A DNA stretch of 20,769 nucleotides, from NCBI GenBank assembly GCA_004325065.1, contig PITI01000119.1:1-20769 (forward strand), given 5' to 3'. Shown here piece after piece: positions 1 to 9,516 of the stretch (position 1 is the stretch's first letter; the number at the start of each line of letters is the position of its first letter). The position numbers and the translations under genes are program-made. Below the pieces are notes generated by a model. It searched no databases. It was not told where the DNA came from and saw nothing but the letters and a program-made list of their open reading frames with translations. This DNA comes from Hamiltosporidium magnivora (Eukaryota > Microsporidia > Dubosqiidae).

Positions 1-198
1 TATTTATGAATAGAGTAGTAAAGGGTGTTATAATAAGGGTTATGAATAAGTAGATTGGTTAACGGGTGTTAAATAAAAGGGTATTTATGATTAGAGTAGT
101 AAAGGGTGTTATATAAAGGTTATTTATGTATAGAGTAGTAAAGGGTGTTATAATAAGGTTATTTATGTATAGAGTAGTAAAGGGTGTTATATAAGGGT
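1..198. repeat. Minisatellite, five units of about 39 bp
   Basis: Five head-to-tail units begin at 1, 41, 82, 121 and 160. Each runs roughly TATTTATG, then TAGAGTAGTAAAGGGTGTTA, then an AT run ending in AAGG or AAGGG. Units 3 to 5 are nearly identical, unit 1 is close, and unit 2 (41-81) has diverged (ATTGGTTAACGGGTG in its middle). The array starts at the window edge, so its true length is unknown. The G-rich strand reads inward from the left edge. A left-hand telomere would normally show its C-rich strand there, so this looks subtelomeric or interstitial rather than the telomere itself. Confidence 0.9.
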
Positions 199-421
199 TT
201 TAAGTGTTATGTAAGGGGTTTTATATAACCCTATAAATTATTAGGAGAATAAAGGAAGTATTTGAACATTTTTAACTTATTTAACCTTAAAAAGATTCAA
301 ACCCAAAGGAAATGTAAATAAGAAAAATAAAATATTTAAATAGGAATTTAGTGTGTGGTTTTAAATGATTTTAATGAAATATATTTATACAACTTGAATG
401 ATATGTGAGAATTGAGGATTT
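199..421. other. A+T-rich flank of the minisatellite
   Basis: The repeat decays here into G-rich fragments (AAGGGTTTTAAG, GTAAGGGGTTTT) and a small inverted pair, GGGTT at 216-220 with AACCC at 227-231. Beyond this there is only A+T-rich DNA with no ORF or motif that I can support. Confidence 0.5.
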
Positions 422-678
422 TTAGGTTAATTTTTTACATTTGTCTTTAAATAAACTTAATGAGGATAAAAGAAAGGTTAGATATTGGTTTTGGATGGAG
501 AAAAGGAAAGGTTTTGATTGTAAAATTATCTTGCTTGAGAAGTATAGTTGTTTTCGATTGGAATGTTTTGCTTGATTATGTGGTTGTGAAGAAATTATTA
601 GCAAGGCTAGTAGGGAATTCGTAATAATATTTATTTTCAAAATTTTTTTCAGAATCTTAGTTGAGTCAGATACATGGG
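422..678 (-). pseudogene. Possible relic of a secreted-protein gene
   Basis: An open frame runs from 640 down to the TAA at 422-424. It has no ATG at its head; its first codon is TTG. It begins with a short basic stretch followed by NSLLALLIIS, which looks like a signal-peptide core, then a polar Ser/Asn/Lys-rich tail. About 35 bases upstream, CCC directly abuts an ATG (ATG at 675-673), the same start signal as the two secreted-family genes in this window. That ATG is in another frame and meets a stop after eight codons. A single small indel would explain the arrangement. I see no clear similarity to the 515-residue protein. It could also be a chance ORF in A+T-rich DNA. Confidence 0.28.
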
Positions 679-1366
679 ATTATAGATGGATTGTCTAGAA
701 AGAATGTCAAAGGAAAGAGAGACTTAAAAAAAGTGCATGAGTGTTGGCTCTATTAATTCTTGGTATTACGACTTCCTCGTTCGTACAACCGCTGCTGGTA
801 TATTATATAAAAAAATGTTGAGTTTAGTAAATAAAATGAAGACGAGAGTATGTTTGTATAAATTCTAATGATTAAGCTTAGGTTCAAGTGCTCTGAGTCG
901 AAATTTTATTAAACGAAAATAAATATTGAGACAGAGAATATACTTAAAAAAAAATATTGATGAGCTGCGAGTATAAATTATGCCAAAGGTCGTTTGCTGG
1001 TTTCTTTAACAATAAAGAATTCTGAAATAAGAAAATCTGCAATTTGTAGCAATAAAAATTGTATCGTGGTCAAGCTCTAAATAAAAAATAGTCTACAAGG
1101 GCAGTAAGAATATGTTGAACAAATGATTTTTTCAACAAAAAATTAGTAAAAATTACTAAAATAATATTACTGAGTAAAGAAATCTCTTAAAATATGAGAA
1201 ATCGAGGTTTGAAATCCTAGGAAATCAATTAATTTATTTTTCATATAGAAGATCGGGTATTTGCATTCTTAGAGAAAATATTAGAAAAGCAAGTTGTTCT
1301 TAATAAAGGACATGTATGTTTAAAATTGATATTGATAAAAAAAAATAGAATATGATTTAAAAATTG
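679..1366. other. Intergenic stretch, no gene seen
   Basis: No intact ORF of useful length lies here. Short open stretches on the plus strand around 660-810 and 960-1080 have mixed composition but match nothing I recognise. A perfect 7-bp hairpin (TTAGTAA, three A, TTACTAA) lies at 1143-1159. The 5' part of the retroelement that follows could begin in this interval; I cannot place its edge. Confidence 0.4.
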
Positions 1367-1560
1367 CATATTTCAAGAGGTTACTTTGTGAGATATATAA
1401 ATTTGTATTTAGTCTTCCAATTAAACTCGCAATTAAATTATAACAAGCCGGTTATAGTTATATTTCGTATTCATAACTCACTTTACCTATTACTTACATA
1501 AGTCAAGGTAAAATGTGCTATGAGAGCTCAACAGCAATGTAAAAAAAGAGACACGACAGA
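1367..1560 (+). pseudogene. Possible reverse-transcriptase palm relic of the LINE
   Basis: The plus-strand frame from 1367 gives about 44 open codons before a TAA at 1499-1501. It begins ISRGYF, then hydrophobic NLYLVFQL, then HNSLYLLL followed by Val/Lys. Order and spacing resemble the RGIFQGD-SPLLF block and the hydrophobic strand carrying the catalytic YxDD of LINE reverse transcriptases, but the catalytic Gly-Asp and Asp-Asp are not preserved. The main support is position: the distance from here to the thumb motif at 2024 (about 180 codons) and to the zinc knuckle near 2465 (about 320 codons) fits an element of this type. This call is far weaker than that for the 3' half. Confidence 0.33.
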
Positions 1561-2023
1561 ATATAAATTCAGAATTAGCGATAAAATATATTCAGAAGAC
1601 CGAAAACCTTTTATAAACATTTTTCTGAAATACAGAACTATGCAGTACTTGAAAGCACGGGGAAACGTGATACACTCACTACAGCTCTAGAGTCGAATGG
1701 GATTAACTATCTTCTTAGACAAATAGAAGTATTGATATTCATCAGAACAAAATTTTTTTCCTTCTTAGGATCTTCTGATTCTGGTAAAATGATTTGCTGC
1801 TGACAGAACTCAAAGAAGACGAAATTTGGACTGTTTTTCCAGCCTAGTATTTGGAATAATGTTTTGCACCAGGTGATCATTTGTTTTGCATTAAATTAAA
1901 ACCATAAAACGCATATTCTGAAAATAATGTTTTGCAGAACTACAAAATTGGAATCAATTACCATTAAAAGAAATTTATTTATTTTTTTAATTTGTTCTCT
2001 TATTTCTATCCTTAAAAATGTAG

Positions 2024-2215
2024 CTTGAAAGAGGATTACATAGTGATGAGGTACGAAACGAACACATGCTTTTAAAACTCTTGGATTGTCTGGAAAAAGG
2101 TTAAGAAATTTTGATAAGAAAAGCAGTAATCCTAAAGGTCGAAAATACTAATAAACCACACTTTGCACTAATAAAAATTTTTGTAAAAGTGAAGTATAGA
2201 TTGGAAGAAGAAGCC
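2024..2215 (+). pseudogene. LINE polyprotein relic: thumb/connection region
   Basis: The frame from 2024 reads LERGLHSDEVRNEH, then a Leu-rich run LLKLLDCLEKG, a stop (TAA, 2102-2104), and then RKAVILKVENTNK and LIKIFVKVKYRLEEE. LINE proteins of this group commonly have a Gly-Arg-Gly-Leu-like motif followed by a Leu-rich helix after the palm; the match is from memory of the family pattern. The charged helical stretch that follows is consistent with the linker to the zinc knuckle. The frame degenerates after about 2215. Confidence 0.72.
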
Positions 2216-2363
2216 ACTAAAAATGATTCATACAAGCCAACTTACAAAATTATATAACGAAATAAAAAAGCGAAAATTTTATTCAAAGTTATATAATGCA
2301 AGAAAAAATGAGCTTGTTAGTGTTAGTTACTATTCAAGAAGGCTAAATTAAGAGAATATAAAA

Positions 2364-2535
2364 CCACTTGATGAAGCAATATTTTGCTATATCGGAAATA
2401 AAAATGTATTCTGGAAGGCAGATGATATGTGAAAAGGCTTGATAAATATTAGTAAGGAGTATATCATCTAGCAACTCGATGAGAAAAAACACTAGGTTAT
2501 GATTATACAAGACGCATACTGAACTATTAGCTTTT
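2364..2535 (+). pseudogene. LINE polyprotein relic: zinc-knuckle region
   Basis: In the frame from 2364 the translation gives PLDEAIFCYIGNKNVFW, corresponding to the conserved block before the CCHC knuckle in these elements. After a stop and a frame change, the frame from 2465 gives HLATR, a stop where the family has Cys, and then LGYDYTRR. The HLAT-x-C ... LGxDYxRRH pattern holds the last His and Cys of the knuckle and the segment behind it. The first two cysteines are not recognisable (the TGT near 2427-2429 is out of frame). The frame shift between the two blocks shows the copy is inactive. Confidence 0.75.
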
Positions 2536-2607
2536 GTGCCTTATTTGCTTAAATAGAAATGAATTTAAATGTTTGAAACAAATTAGGAACCTTATGTGCA
2601 ACTAGTT

Positions 2608-3073
2608 GTGGAAAAAGTGTATCTAATGATAAGAGGGGACGCCAGAATAAAAAAGGATATCAATATTCGGATTAATAGACATGATATATTCATTTTATGT
2701 AAGAGCAAAAATAAAATAATATTTATTGAGGTAAGAACTATTTCCTAAGATTCGCTTCAAATAGTGTAAACCGAAAAGGCAAAGATTATGCCCTACTGGT
2801 AGATGAGTTAGGACTTATTCATTTGTGTAGTGTTAAGATGATCCTGTATTTGATGACCTTGTGATGTGTTTTAGCCAAATACCATAAGTCACACCTAAAC
2901 ATACTGCAAATGCCCCATAATGTAAAGGCATAAATTAAGTCGAAAGTACACAAGAAGACAGTCGAAACAATTTCATGTGAGAAAATAAGAAGACTTCAGT
3001 CGAGACTAAATGCCAAAAGAAGATGGGAAAGTGCGTTGATTGGTGTTATCGCGAGTGCCGAGAAGCACAATTA
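2608..3073 (+). pseudogene. LINE polyprotein relic: restriction-like endonuclease
   Basis: The frame from 2608 gives VEKVYLMIRGDARIKKDINI, then INRHDIFILCKSKNKIIFIEV. This matches the RxD-x-KTDIxI ... RPDIFV ... EIxLIEVG core of the PD-(D/E)xK-type nuclease that nicks the target in R2/R4-like elements. The Pro of the PD pair is His here; Asp (2683-2685) and the later Glu (2728-2730) remain, 15 codons apart. After stops and a frame change, the frame from 2787 gives YALLVDELGLIH, YLMTL, KYHKSHLNIL and TVETISCEK, which follow the family pattern to near its C-terminus, then a basic tail ending at TAA 3071-3073. This is the best-supported part of the element. Confidence 0.82.
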
Positions 3074-4490
3074 ACCAACATTCCCTTTAAAACAAGTTAT
3101 GATCATACAGGATGGTGTTAAATATGTCAAAGCAAAAAAAAACAACGCACTATTTATCTCAGAAGAGGGACCACATAGAGGAACGACAAAAACATAAATA
3201 AACCTTCGGATTTAAAAGAAGATAATATGAGGTACAAGAACTAAAAGGAAATATATAAAAGAGTAAAAACTGTGTGTACCCGGAAATATATTGAATAAAT
3301 TATATCAAAAATTTTATATTAATTTATTTTCAAAAATTCCCAAACGGAATTCTTGCTTACTTTTCAAATTACAAAATTACGCAATTTCCTTTCTTAAGAT
3401 TCAATAAACCGTTTATAGTAGTTTAAATAATATAAACATGGCTACATATATTTACATCTGGGGTCTTTATATATTCAATTCATATACGTAAAGCCCCACT
3501 TATGCTTATAATTTAAATTTATCCGATTATTTCGAAGATATGATATTACCTCTAGAATGGTTCATAACATGATTAACGACGTGTGTAGACAATTGAAGCA
3601 AAATGCTTTGATACTTGCCCTTTCAGATTCTATCTTATTAGTGGGAATGGTGTTAAATGATTAACATTTTTTTAATCTGAAATCAAAAAAATGCAAATCT
3701 AGAAGGAAAACCGAAATCCTAAATAAAAACATTTTTCACACTTTCATAGTGTTTTTAAAAATAAAAGGCGCATTCAAAGAATCTGTTTAAGTATTAATAA
3801 ATTTGGCATTAGAATCAGTTGCGTACTTAAAGTCAAAAATACTAGTTACCTAAATAGATATTACACGATATAAAACCACTGTTATTCATCGGATTCAATA
3901 CACGTTTTTTTCTACAATAAATTTCTTGTTAAAATTCTCTAAATATAGCATTCTCATCGATATAAAACGATGATAATGCCGAGATGTTCAATATTGGAAT
4001 TTAGACAACATCTTGCACTCTATGAACAAAAAGAACTTTCAATTACATAATAATTTAAAATAGACATAACTGAAATTTATTAAAATTGAAGCGCCAAACT
4101 TTATCTATTGGCTGCTATTCAAGTTATTATGAAGCAAATTTTCGGATACTAAAAATGCTAATCAAATACCAAAGAAACATTTTTTACGAAAAATGACTCG
4201 AATTACGAGAATCCATGAAGATCTTTCAAAAGTATCCACTTTATATTTCGCAAGAGCTATTTTATTTGGTCAAAACTATGTTGCGATATATAAATCTTCC
4301 TTCTTTTTTTCACCGTTATATTAACTATGATTAAAATTCGAGTTGGGATAAGTCTTTTCGCCTTAAATCTTATCTTTCTTGGTATTTTTTAATCTAAATT
4401 ATTGTAAATTCGCAAAAAGGCTTTTAATTCATTTATTTTGTTTTCCTTTTTAAATTTAGAACGTTATATTTTCTTATTGGTATCTACGCT
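3074..4490. other. Long gene-free stretch
   Basis: The first 200 bp or so are purine-rich and may be retroelement 3' UTR. The rest is A+T-rich without an ORF that I would defend on either strand. The only clear structure is the hairpin at 3459-3498. Homopolymer runs and frequent stops suggest unconstrained sequence. Confidence 0.55.
3459..3498. repeat. Imperfect hairpin, G4/C4-capped
   Basis: TGGGG (3459-3463), a bulged T and CTTTA (3465-3469) pair with TAAAG (3489-3493) and CCCCA (3494-3498). That makes ten base pairs with one bulge around an A+T-rich loop of 19 bases. It stands out because G and C runs are rare here. It may be a terminus of an old element or just a palindrome; nothing adjacent suggests a gene it could serve. 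Confidence 0.55.
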
Positions 4491-4502
4491 GAGCTAAGTG
4501 TA

Positions 4503-4841
4503 ATGGTGATAAGTTTTTCTGAAATTTCTCTGGCATTCCTTAGATACCTAAACTGTAAGGCAGTTTCCCCGAAAAAGACATACCTAATTTACTTGCGCGC
4601 TGGATTTTTAGGGTTTCTTACTGCCCGTTTTCTTATGTATTTTTGCAGGTCAAAATATACACTGATTTTCCAAGACCTGCAACAGTCTCAAAGCCAGCAA
4701 TTTCTTTACTTAAATGAACACCAGCTAAGGTATTCATATATAGGTGGCTTAATTGGGGGTTACCTAGATTTTTTAATCAGAACTCAAAGATATAATTCAT
4801 GTCTGATTTTATTGGCTTTAATAATTATATGTTTTTTTTGA
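4503..4841 (+). CDS. Doubtful hypothetical ORF in a G+C-richer island
   Basis: An ATG-started frame of 112 codons ends at TGA just before 4842. The product has a Tyr/Leu/Phe-rich first half, a Gln/Ser-rich middle (FQDLQQSQSQQF), YIGGLIGGYLDF near residue 80, and a very hydrophobic last 14 residues (LILLALIIICFF) that could be a membrane tail. I recognise no family. There is no CCC before the ATG. Local G+C is near 40% at 4561-4680 by count, well above the surroundings. The opposite strand is also protein-like over the same bases (for example LSKEIAGFETVAGLGKSVYI), so the coding strand is unclear. A perfect 7-bp inverted repeat, GCAGGTC (4645-4651) and GACCTGC (4674-4680), lies inside. Transferred DNA or a transposon fragment is as likely as a gene. 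Confidence 0.25.
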   Translation: MVISFSEISLAFLRYLNCKAVSPKKTYLIYLRAGFLGFLTARFLMYFCRSKYTLIFQDLQQSQSQQFLYLNEHQLRYSYIGGLIGGYLDFLIRTQRYNSCLILLALIIICFF

Positions 4842-4849
4842 AATATACC

Positions 4850-5566
4850 GGTCCCTAAGTCTTCTAAACAAGTGATAGATCCTAGATTTGCTTTCTATTA
4901 CTTAGCTATTAGATGGCACTAAATTTTTTTTTCCTATCTAGTTACATACAAAACTACAGATGAACCTTGAAAAAAATTAACAGAATTTCAGACACTAACA
5001 TGTCTTATACAACCCTATTTTTTAACGGAAAATCTAATGTGTGCTCATTCCAGCCCGAAAATCTTAAAAATATGTTCATACAATCAGTACAAGCAGAGAG
5101 ATTATAAAGTAGTATTCCTTTATAAGATATTATTTTTAAATATTAATTATTTTAATTTTGATAGCATATAACTTTATAATAGAAAATTAAATAATTCTTT
5201 TAAAGGTCGAGTCAAGCTTATCTTAATGAAAATCGAGCTTTCTGTTCGATTGAACTTCTCCAAGAGAGCAACAATAAAAAACAAGAAATCTTTGAGAGTT
5301 ACAATTGGAAAAGGCTTAATATGTAATGCACTAATAAACTGGTAATTTTGGGCGGAAATTTTTGTATAAATAAATAAATTTATGAATTATTAAAGAGAAA
5401 AAATAACCTTAATATTCTACTATTGCTATAGATATTCAATTCACTTTTATACACAAAAAAATGCCTAATACTTATATTTGTAGTTCAATTTACCTATTTA
5501 TTACTTTTTAAATAAATTATAGTTAGAGGTAACCATATATCAAGCAAATAGTAAAAAGTATAAATA
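4850..5566. other. A+T-rich gene-free stretch
   Basis: No ORF, RNA gene or repeat can be supported here. The sequence is dominated by A and T runs with frequent stops in all frames. Confidence 0.55.
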
Positions 5567-5695
5567 TATTAACAAACTGATATTAAAAACAGAAATTGAG
5601 CTTTTTCATGTATATTATCATATTTTTCGAGTTCGAATAGAATATTATAAGGCATGCGGCTAACGTTTCTAGTTCACATAATCAGTTTGTTAATA
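5567..5695. repeat. 129-bp element with perfect 15-bp terminal inverted repeats
   Basis: TATTAACAAACTGAT at 5567-5581 is the exact reverse complement of ATCAGTTTGTTAATA at 5681-5695. The 99 bp between have no ORF. Size and structure suit a small non-autonomous inverted-repeat element (MITE-like) or a large cruciform. No clean target-site duplication is visible: the left flank reads AAATA and the right flank TTTAA. No second copy was noticed in this window. A 15-base perfect inverted pair at this spacing is unlikely by chance, even at this base composition. Confidence 0.6.
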
Positions 5696-7942
5696 TTTAA
5701 ATGTCACAAGCCTAAACTAATTTCTGAAAGTTTGGATTTTAGTTTGGTCGAATAAGAGAGAAAATTAAAGAAAGCCGAAAATTTGTGGTTTTAACTCGCA
5801 AAATTTGTTAATAAAGTATTATAAATGATATTTTAGAAATAATAAGTATTTCCTTATAATATAAAATAATGAGAATCGCTAGGAACACACTATTTCATGT
5901 AATCTTATAGAACTTAGTTTAAAATAGTTTCCTTCTTATGGAATAAAATCTACATAAATTATTTCAAATTATAGTCTGCTTGTAATTTAATATTTCAAAG
6001 AATAATATTCCGGAATTTCTAATCCAGAAATTCTATATAGGCATTTAAAATTTAATTCTAGAAGTACGAAAATTAATGTTACTCAAAATATTGTAAGGAT
6101 TGAATTGTTATCCCAGATAGGATCATTCTTAATAGCTTATGATGTAGATCTCGTAGGTAACATATATCTTCGGCTATGGTAAATATAACGAAATTATTCA
6201 AATTCTATATGATAACAATAATATTCATCCCACAGATAAAAATACTTATAATATCAAAAAGGTTGGTACTTTTGAAGGTGGAAAGAAACATACGGGTACC
6301 TGATATTACCTCAAAATTTTGCTTTATTACATATATATAATATGTAGGTTAATTATGAAAAAATAATTTTTACACTTCATTAAAGTAATTTGGTTTATAA
6401 ACATACCAGACAAATCCATAACTTATAACACTTCTAAATTGTTTATTCTCATTGTCATAAAAACAAAGATAACTGCATATATAAATCAAGTAGATTTTTT
6501 TGCTGGAATAATAAAAATTAAATATGACTATTGATATCATTAAATTATATATTTGATGGTGTTATAATATCTCTATGATCAAAATTGATTCTTAGTGCGT
6601 GAACTTACAGTTCCTAGTTTCTATATACTCGGCCGTTTAAAATCTAACAAATTTCTGTATAAATTAATTATGTATTCCTTTTCCGATCAATATTATAAAA
6701 AGAAAAGATAAGTTTTATATTGTTTTCAATGCTTTAAAAACAATTTTATGTGAAAAAAAAAATTCTCGAAAAATATGTTGGTGTTGAAACCACAAAAAAT
6801 CCGTTCCAATGACATCATTTCCTTCTAAAAATATCGAAAATAAATTCGATCAGTCTCGGATAAATATTATTTTCAAGCATTATTAATATAAACTAAATAG
6901 TGTTGTATACAGTGAGGAATTTAGCTAAAAAAATACTTTATGTTTTATAGGCTCGAAAAGAATAAAAGAATCGAAATTATACGCTTTTTTTGATATATAA
7001 ATTCATCATTCGTGTGTGTGATCAATTAGGAGATTTTTTTAATACGAGAAGGAATAAAGTAGAAAGACGGTTTTATTAGAAGATATTGAAATATCACAAA
7101 TATAAGTCAAGATTTCGCTTTTATAATTCTGATTTTATTGTCGCAGAAATTCAGTTTGATTTTCAAAATTTTGAGAAATTTAAGTTTTTTAATAATAAAC
7201 TTTTTTTGAAATTTACTCAAAGGCATTTTTGCGGCTTTTAGATTAAAAATTTATAATAAAACTTCAGCGGAAGATGTATTTTCTTTGAATTCCTTGGATA
7301 TTTTCGAAATCAAATTCAATAAATGAATGAGTTGTTTTGATTTACATTTAGATTTTAAAATTTTTATTAATTGATAAATATATAAAATCTTTTGAATAGC
7401 AGTAGTTTACACGGTAATCAAGCTACTATATAACTTGAAATGTTAACGTACGAAATTCCATGTAAACCATATTCCAATTCAATGTTGTTCATTTTCATTT
7501 ATAAAAGTAAAATATAATCAGCTTTGGTTTTAAGCAATATAACAAAAAAAATTTAGATATATGTTAAATAATTGTAAACCTAAATTTTTAAACTTAAAAT
7601 ATTCGATCAAATGTAAGAAATTCTATCAGAATACAATTCCTTAGAAAGATAAATTATGCCTCTGGAATATAATTGATAATCCTCAATCAGAAAAATATAA
7701 TAGATAATGTGAATATGAAATCGATCTAAGTTGCGTTCAATCTAACATTTTTTTCAATAGCATTTATTTCCTTTTATTATTTTAGGTATATAATAGTGAT
7801 TTTTAACATAATAAATTTAAAAAATCTATTATCACATATTGAAAAAACTTTTTCTAAAGAGTATTTCTTAATTTAGATCTGATCAAAACTTAATTCTCAA
7901 ACTTTTAAATTTATGAAGAAAAAATAAAAAAAAATAATTATC
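5696..7942. other. Long A+T-rich gene-free stretch
   Basis: Over 2.2 kb no ORF reaches a length or composition that I would call a gene. One perfect hairpin is present: GAATTTCT at 6013-6020, loop AATCC, AGAAATTC at 6026-6033. The segment also serves as downstream flank of the pseudogene that ends at 7943. I see no polyadenylation signal or promoter that can be tied to a gene. Confidence 0.5.
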
Positions 7943-9516
7943 TCAAATAAAATCATGTTTGATTATAAACTTTGCATTTGCAGCATATTTAGTTGAAAAG
8001 GATTCAAAAATAAAAGTAAAACAGTAAATAATATTTTCTTTGATTCTTGTATCCACATAGCCCGTATCTTCTTTCTCTTGTGAAATCTCACCTTCCAACT
8101 TATTTTCTACAAGGAACTCTTTAAATATACGATCTATCACAGCATTTTGACTTTTATATATGGAAAACAACATGTGTAGATGCTTGAATGTTATTTTCCA
8201 CTATGTTTAAAAACTTTTCAATTCTTCACCATAAGATTGCAAATTTGTAGTTCGGATAAAATGGTTCTTAAGCTGTCTATCACGATCTTTTTTAATCATA
8301 GGAAAACATTGTTTTATTCAATAAAAAACGTTTCTTTTTGTAATGTGAAAAAAAGCTTTTGCACAAAACCTAAAAGCTAGTCTTCAATATTTAAATAAAA
8401 AGACAAATTCAAAATTCTATTGGAAAACTCTTCAAATCGAACTTTATAAGAATTTAAACAAGGCTCTATCGATTCGCTAGGAATCACGCAGTTCGATTCC
8501 TTTGTTAATCAAACGGTATCGTGTTCACTGTCAAAATCAAAAATAAATGTAAAAATTCGATTTCTAAAATAACCAGGAAAATTTTGATTGAAATAACCTC
8601 GGCTATATTCTCACTATGTTGTGCAGCTAAAAGTTTTTTTTTTATCCAAATTAGTTCGGAAAAAAGGTCCTTTTAATTTTTGATCAGTAGATGAATATTT
8701 TACATCATAATATTCTGGCAGTACCCATTTATAACCTGTATAAAGGCTTTCTATATTTTTATAAAAGTCATTTGTTCGAATCTCTGCGTTCAAAATACAT
8801 AGGTTGCGTTCGAAATCGTAGACTAAAAATGAAAGAGGCTCTTTTAGTAAAAACAAAAACCCAACTCGCAAAAGTACAAATACTTTACTCCATAAAAATT
8901 TTATAAATTTTCTATTGTTAATACTGCCTATAATGATTTCTATTTGTTTCTTTCCATCACGCGTTTTTATATTTTCTACCTCGGGAATAATATCATCGAG
9001 TTCTGTTAAATATAAAGAATCCGAAAAATTTACTTTTTTTAATTGATCTTTAAACAATTTATCTTCGAGCCCCCCCCCCCAATAAAATATTTTTATTAAC
9101 CTCTATGTATTTTTCAATAAATATTTTCATAAAATCCAAAAATATTTTTTTATATATGGTTGTCTTACTCATTTCATCTCTCAGATATGAACCATAAACG
9201 CGACTTTTGTAGCTTTCGATCGTTCTTTCTGAGCAAACATTGAAAACAGTTTTAATATTTCCTAAATTCGTATCAAAAAATATTTTTAAAAAAGGAATAG
9301 CGAGTGGAGTATCTTCTAATAAATCTTTATATCTATTTGTAAAAATCATATGAAAACATTTTTTTCTTGATGGTTTAGAAGAAGTGTCATCTTGCAATGC
9401 TTGATTCTTAGTGTTTTCTAGGCTTCTATCAGCAGAAGGAATTTAAATGTCTGATTTACACTTTGCTCAGTGCTACACAATATATTTTGCGCGAAAAATA
9501 TTAAAAGAATATTCAT
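7943..9516 (-). pseudogene. Broken full-length paralogue of the 515-residue secreted protein
   Basis: Several disconnected frames align in order with the intact protein at 19019-20566. The ATG at 9516-9514, preceded by CCCC, starts a signal peptide (MNILLIFFAQNILC, compare MNACIALILHNILC) that meets TAG at 9418-9420. A frame change near 9440-9446 leads into the next part, with EDTPLAIPFLKIFF against EDISIAIPLVKILF (residues 68-81). A run of 11 C (9070-9080) shifts the frame again. The next part has IKTRD and LPEYYD (against IKTRE, CPSYYD), then TAG-TGA at 8611-8616. Beyond it the same frame continues with FIFDFD and RILNLSFYLNIED, stopped by TGA 8509-8511, TAG 8377-8379 (where the intact copy has Trp370), TAA 8314-8316, TGA 8296-8298 and TGA 8218-8220. 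Two more frame changes near 8220 and 8170 precede a C-terminus ending at TGA 7943-7945. Total length (1574 bp against 1548) shows a whole gene decayed in place. The apparent starts at 9397 and 9057 are TTG codons inside it. Confidence 0.93.
9070..9080. repeat. Run of 11 C within the pseudogene
   Basis: On the coding (minus) strand this is G11. The frames on the two sides differ by one base across it: upstream codons run through Leu-Gly-Gly-Gly into a stop at once, while the next frame resumes family similarity. Such a run is prone to slippage in the cell and to sequencing error, so its exact length should be treated with care. The other stops and frame changes in the pseudogene do not depend on it. 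Confidence 0.85.

Larger units (their letters stand above)
2024..3073 (+). mobile_element. Decayed non-LTR retrotransposon (LINE), 3' half
   Basis: Translated plus-strand blocks appear in the order and spacing of the C-terminal half of a LINE polyprotein with a restriction-like endonuclease (R2/R4/Dong-type group): a thumb-like block, a zinc-knuckle region and the endonuclease. The reading frame changes at least four times (frames starting at 2024, 2364, 2465, 2608 and 2787) and many in-frame stops interrupt it, so the copy is dead. Such elements insert through target-primed reverse transcription and are often 5'-truncated. No poly(A) tail, target-site duplication or clear 3' edge can be defined; the DNA after 3073 is purine-rich for about 200 bp and may be the 3' UTR. 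Clade assignment within the group is open. Confidence 0.82.

Noticed and set aside
1..198. Telomere or CRISPR array
   Set aside because: The units are 39 bp with no unique spacers, and the G-rich strand orientation is wrong for a left telomere.
1200..1230. GGTTTGAAATCC, another T-loop-like run
   Set aside because: The flanking bases do not form a T stem and no cloverleaf can be built upstream.
8485..8505. GTTCGATTCC, similar to a tRNA T-loop
   Set aside because: There is no complementary T stem, no D arm and no acceptor stem. It lies within the pseudogene coding frame.
8180..8906. Plus-strand ORFs at 8180-8380 and 8691-8906
   Set aside because: They lie antisense to the pseudogene, whose minus-strand translation aligns with the intact protein. 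They have no similarity of their own.
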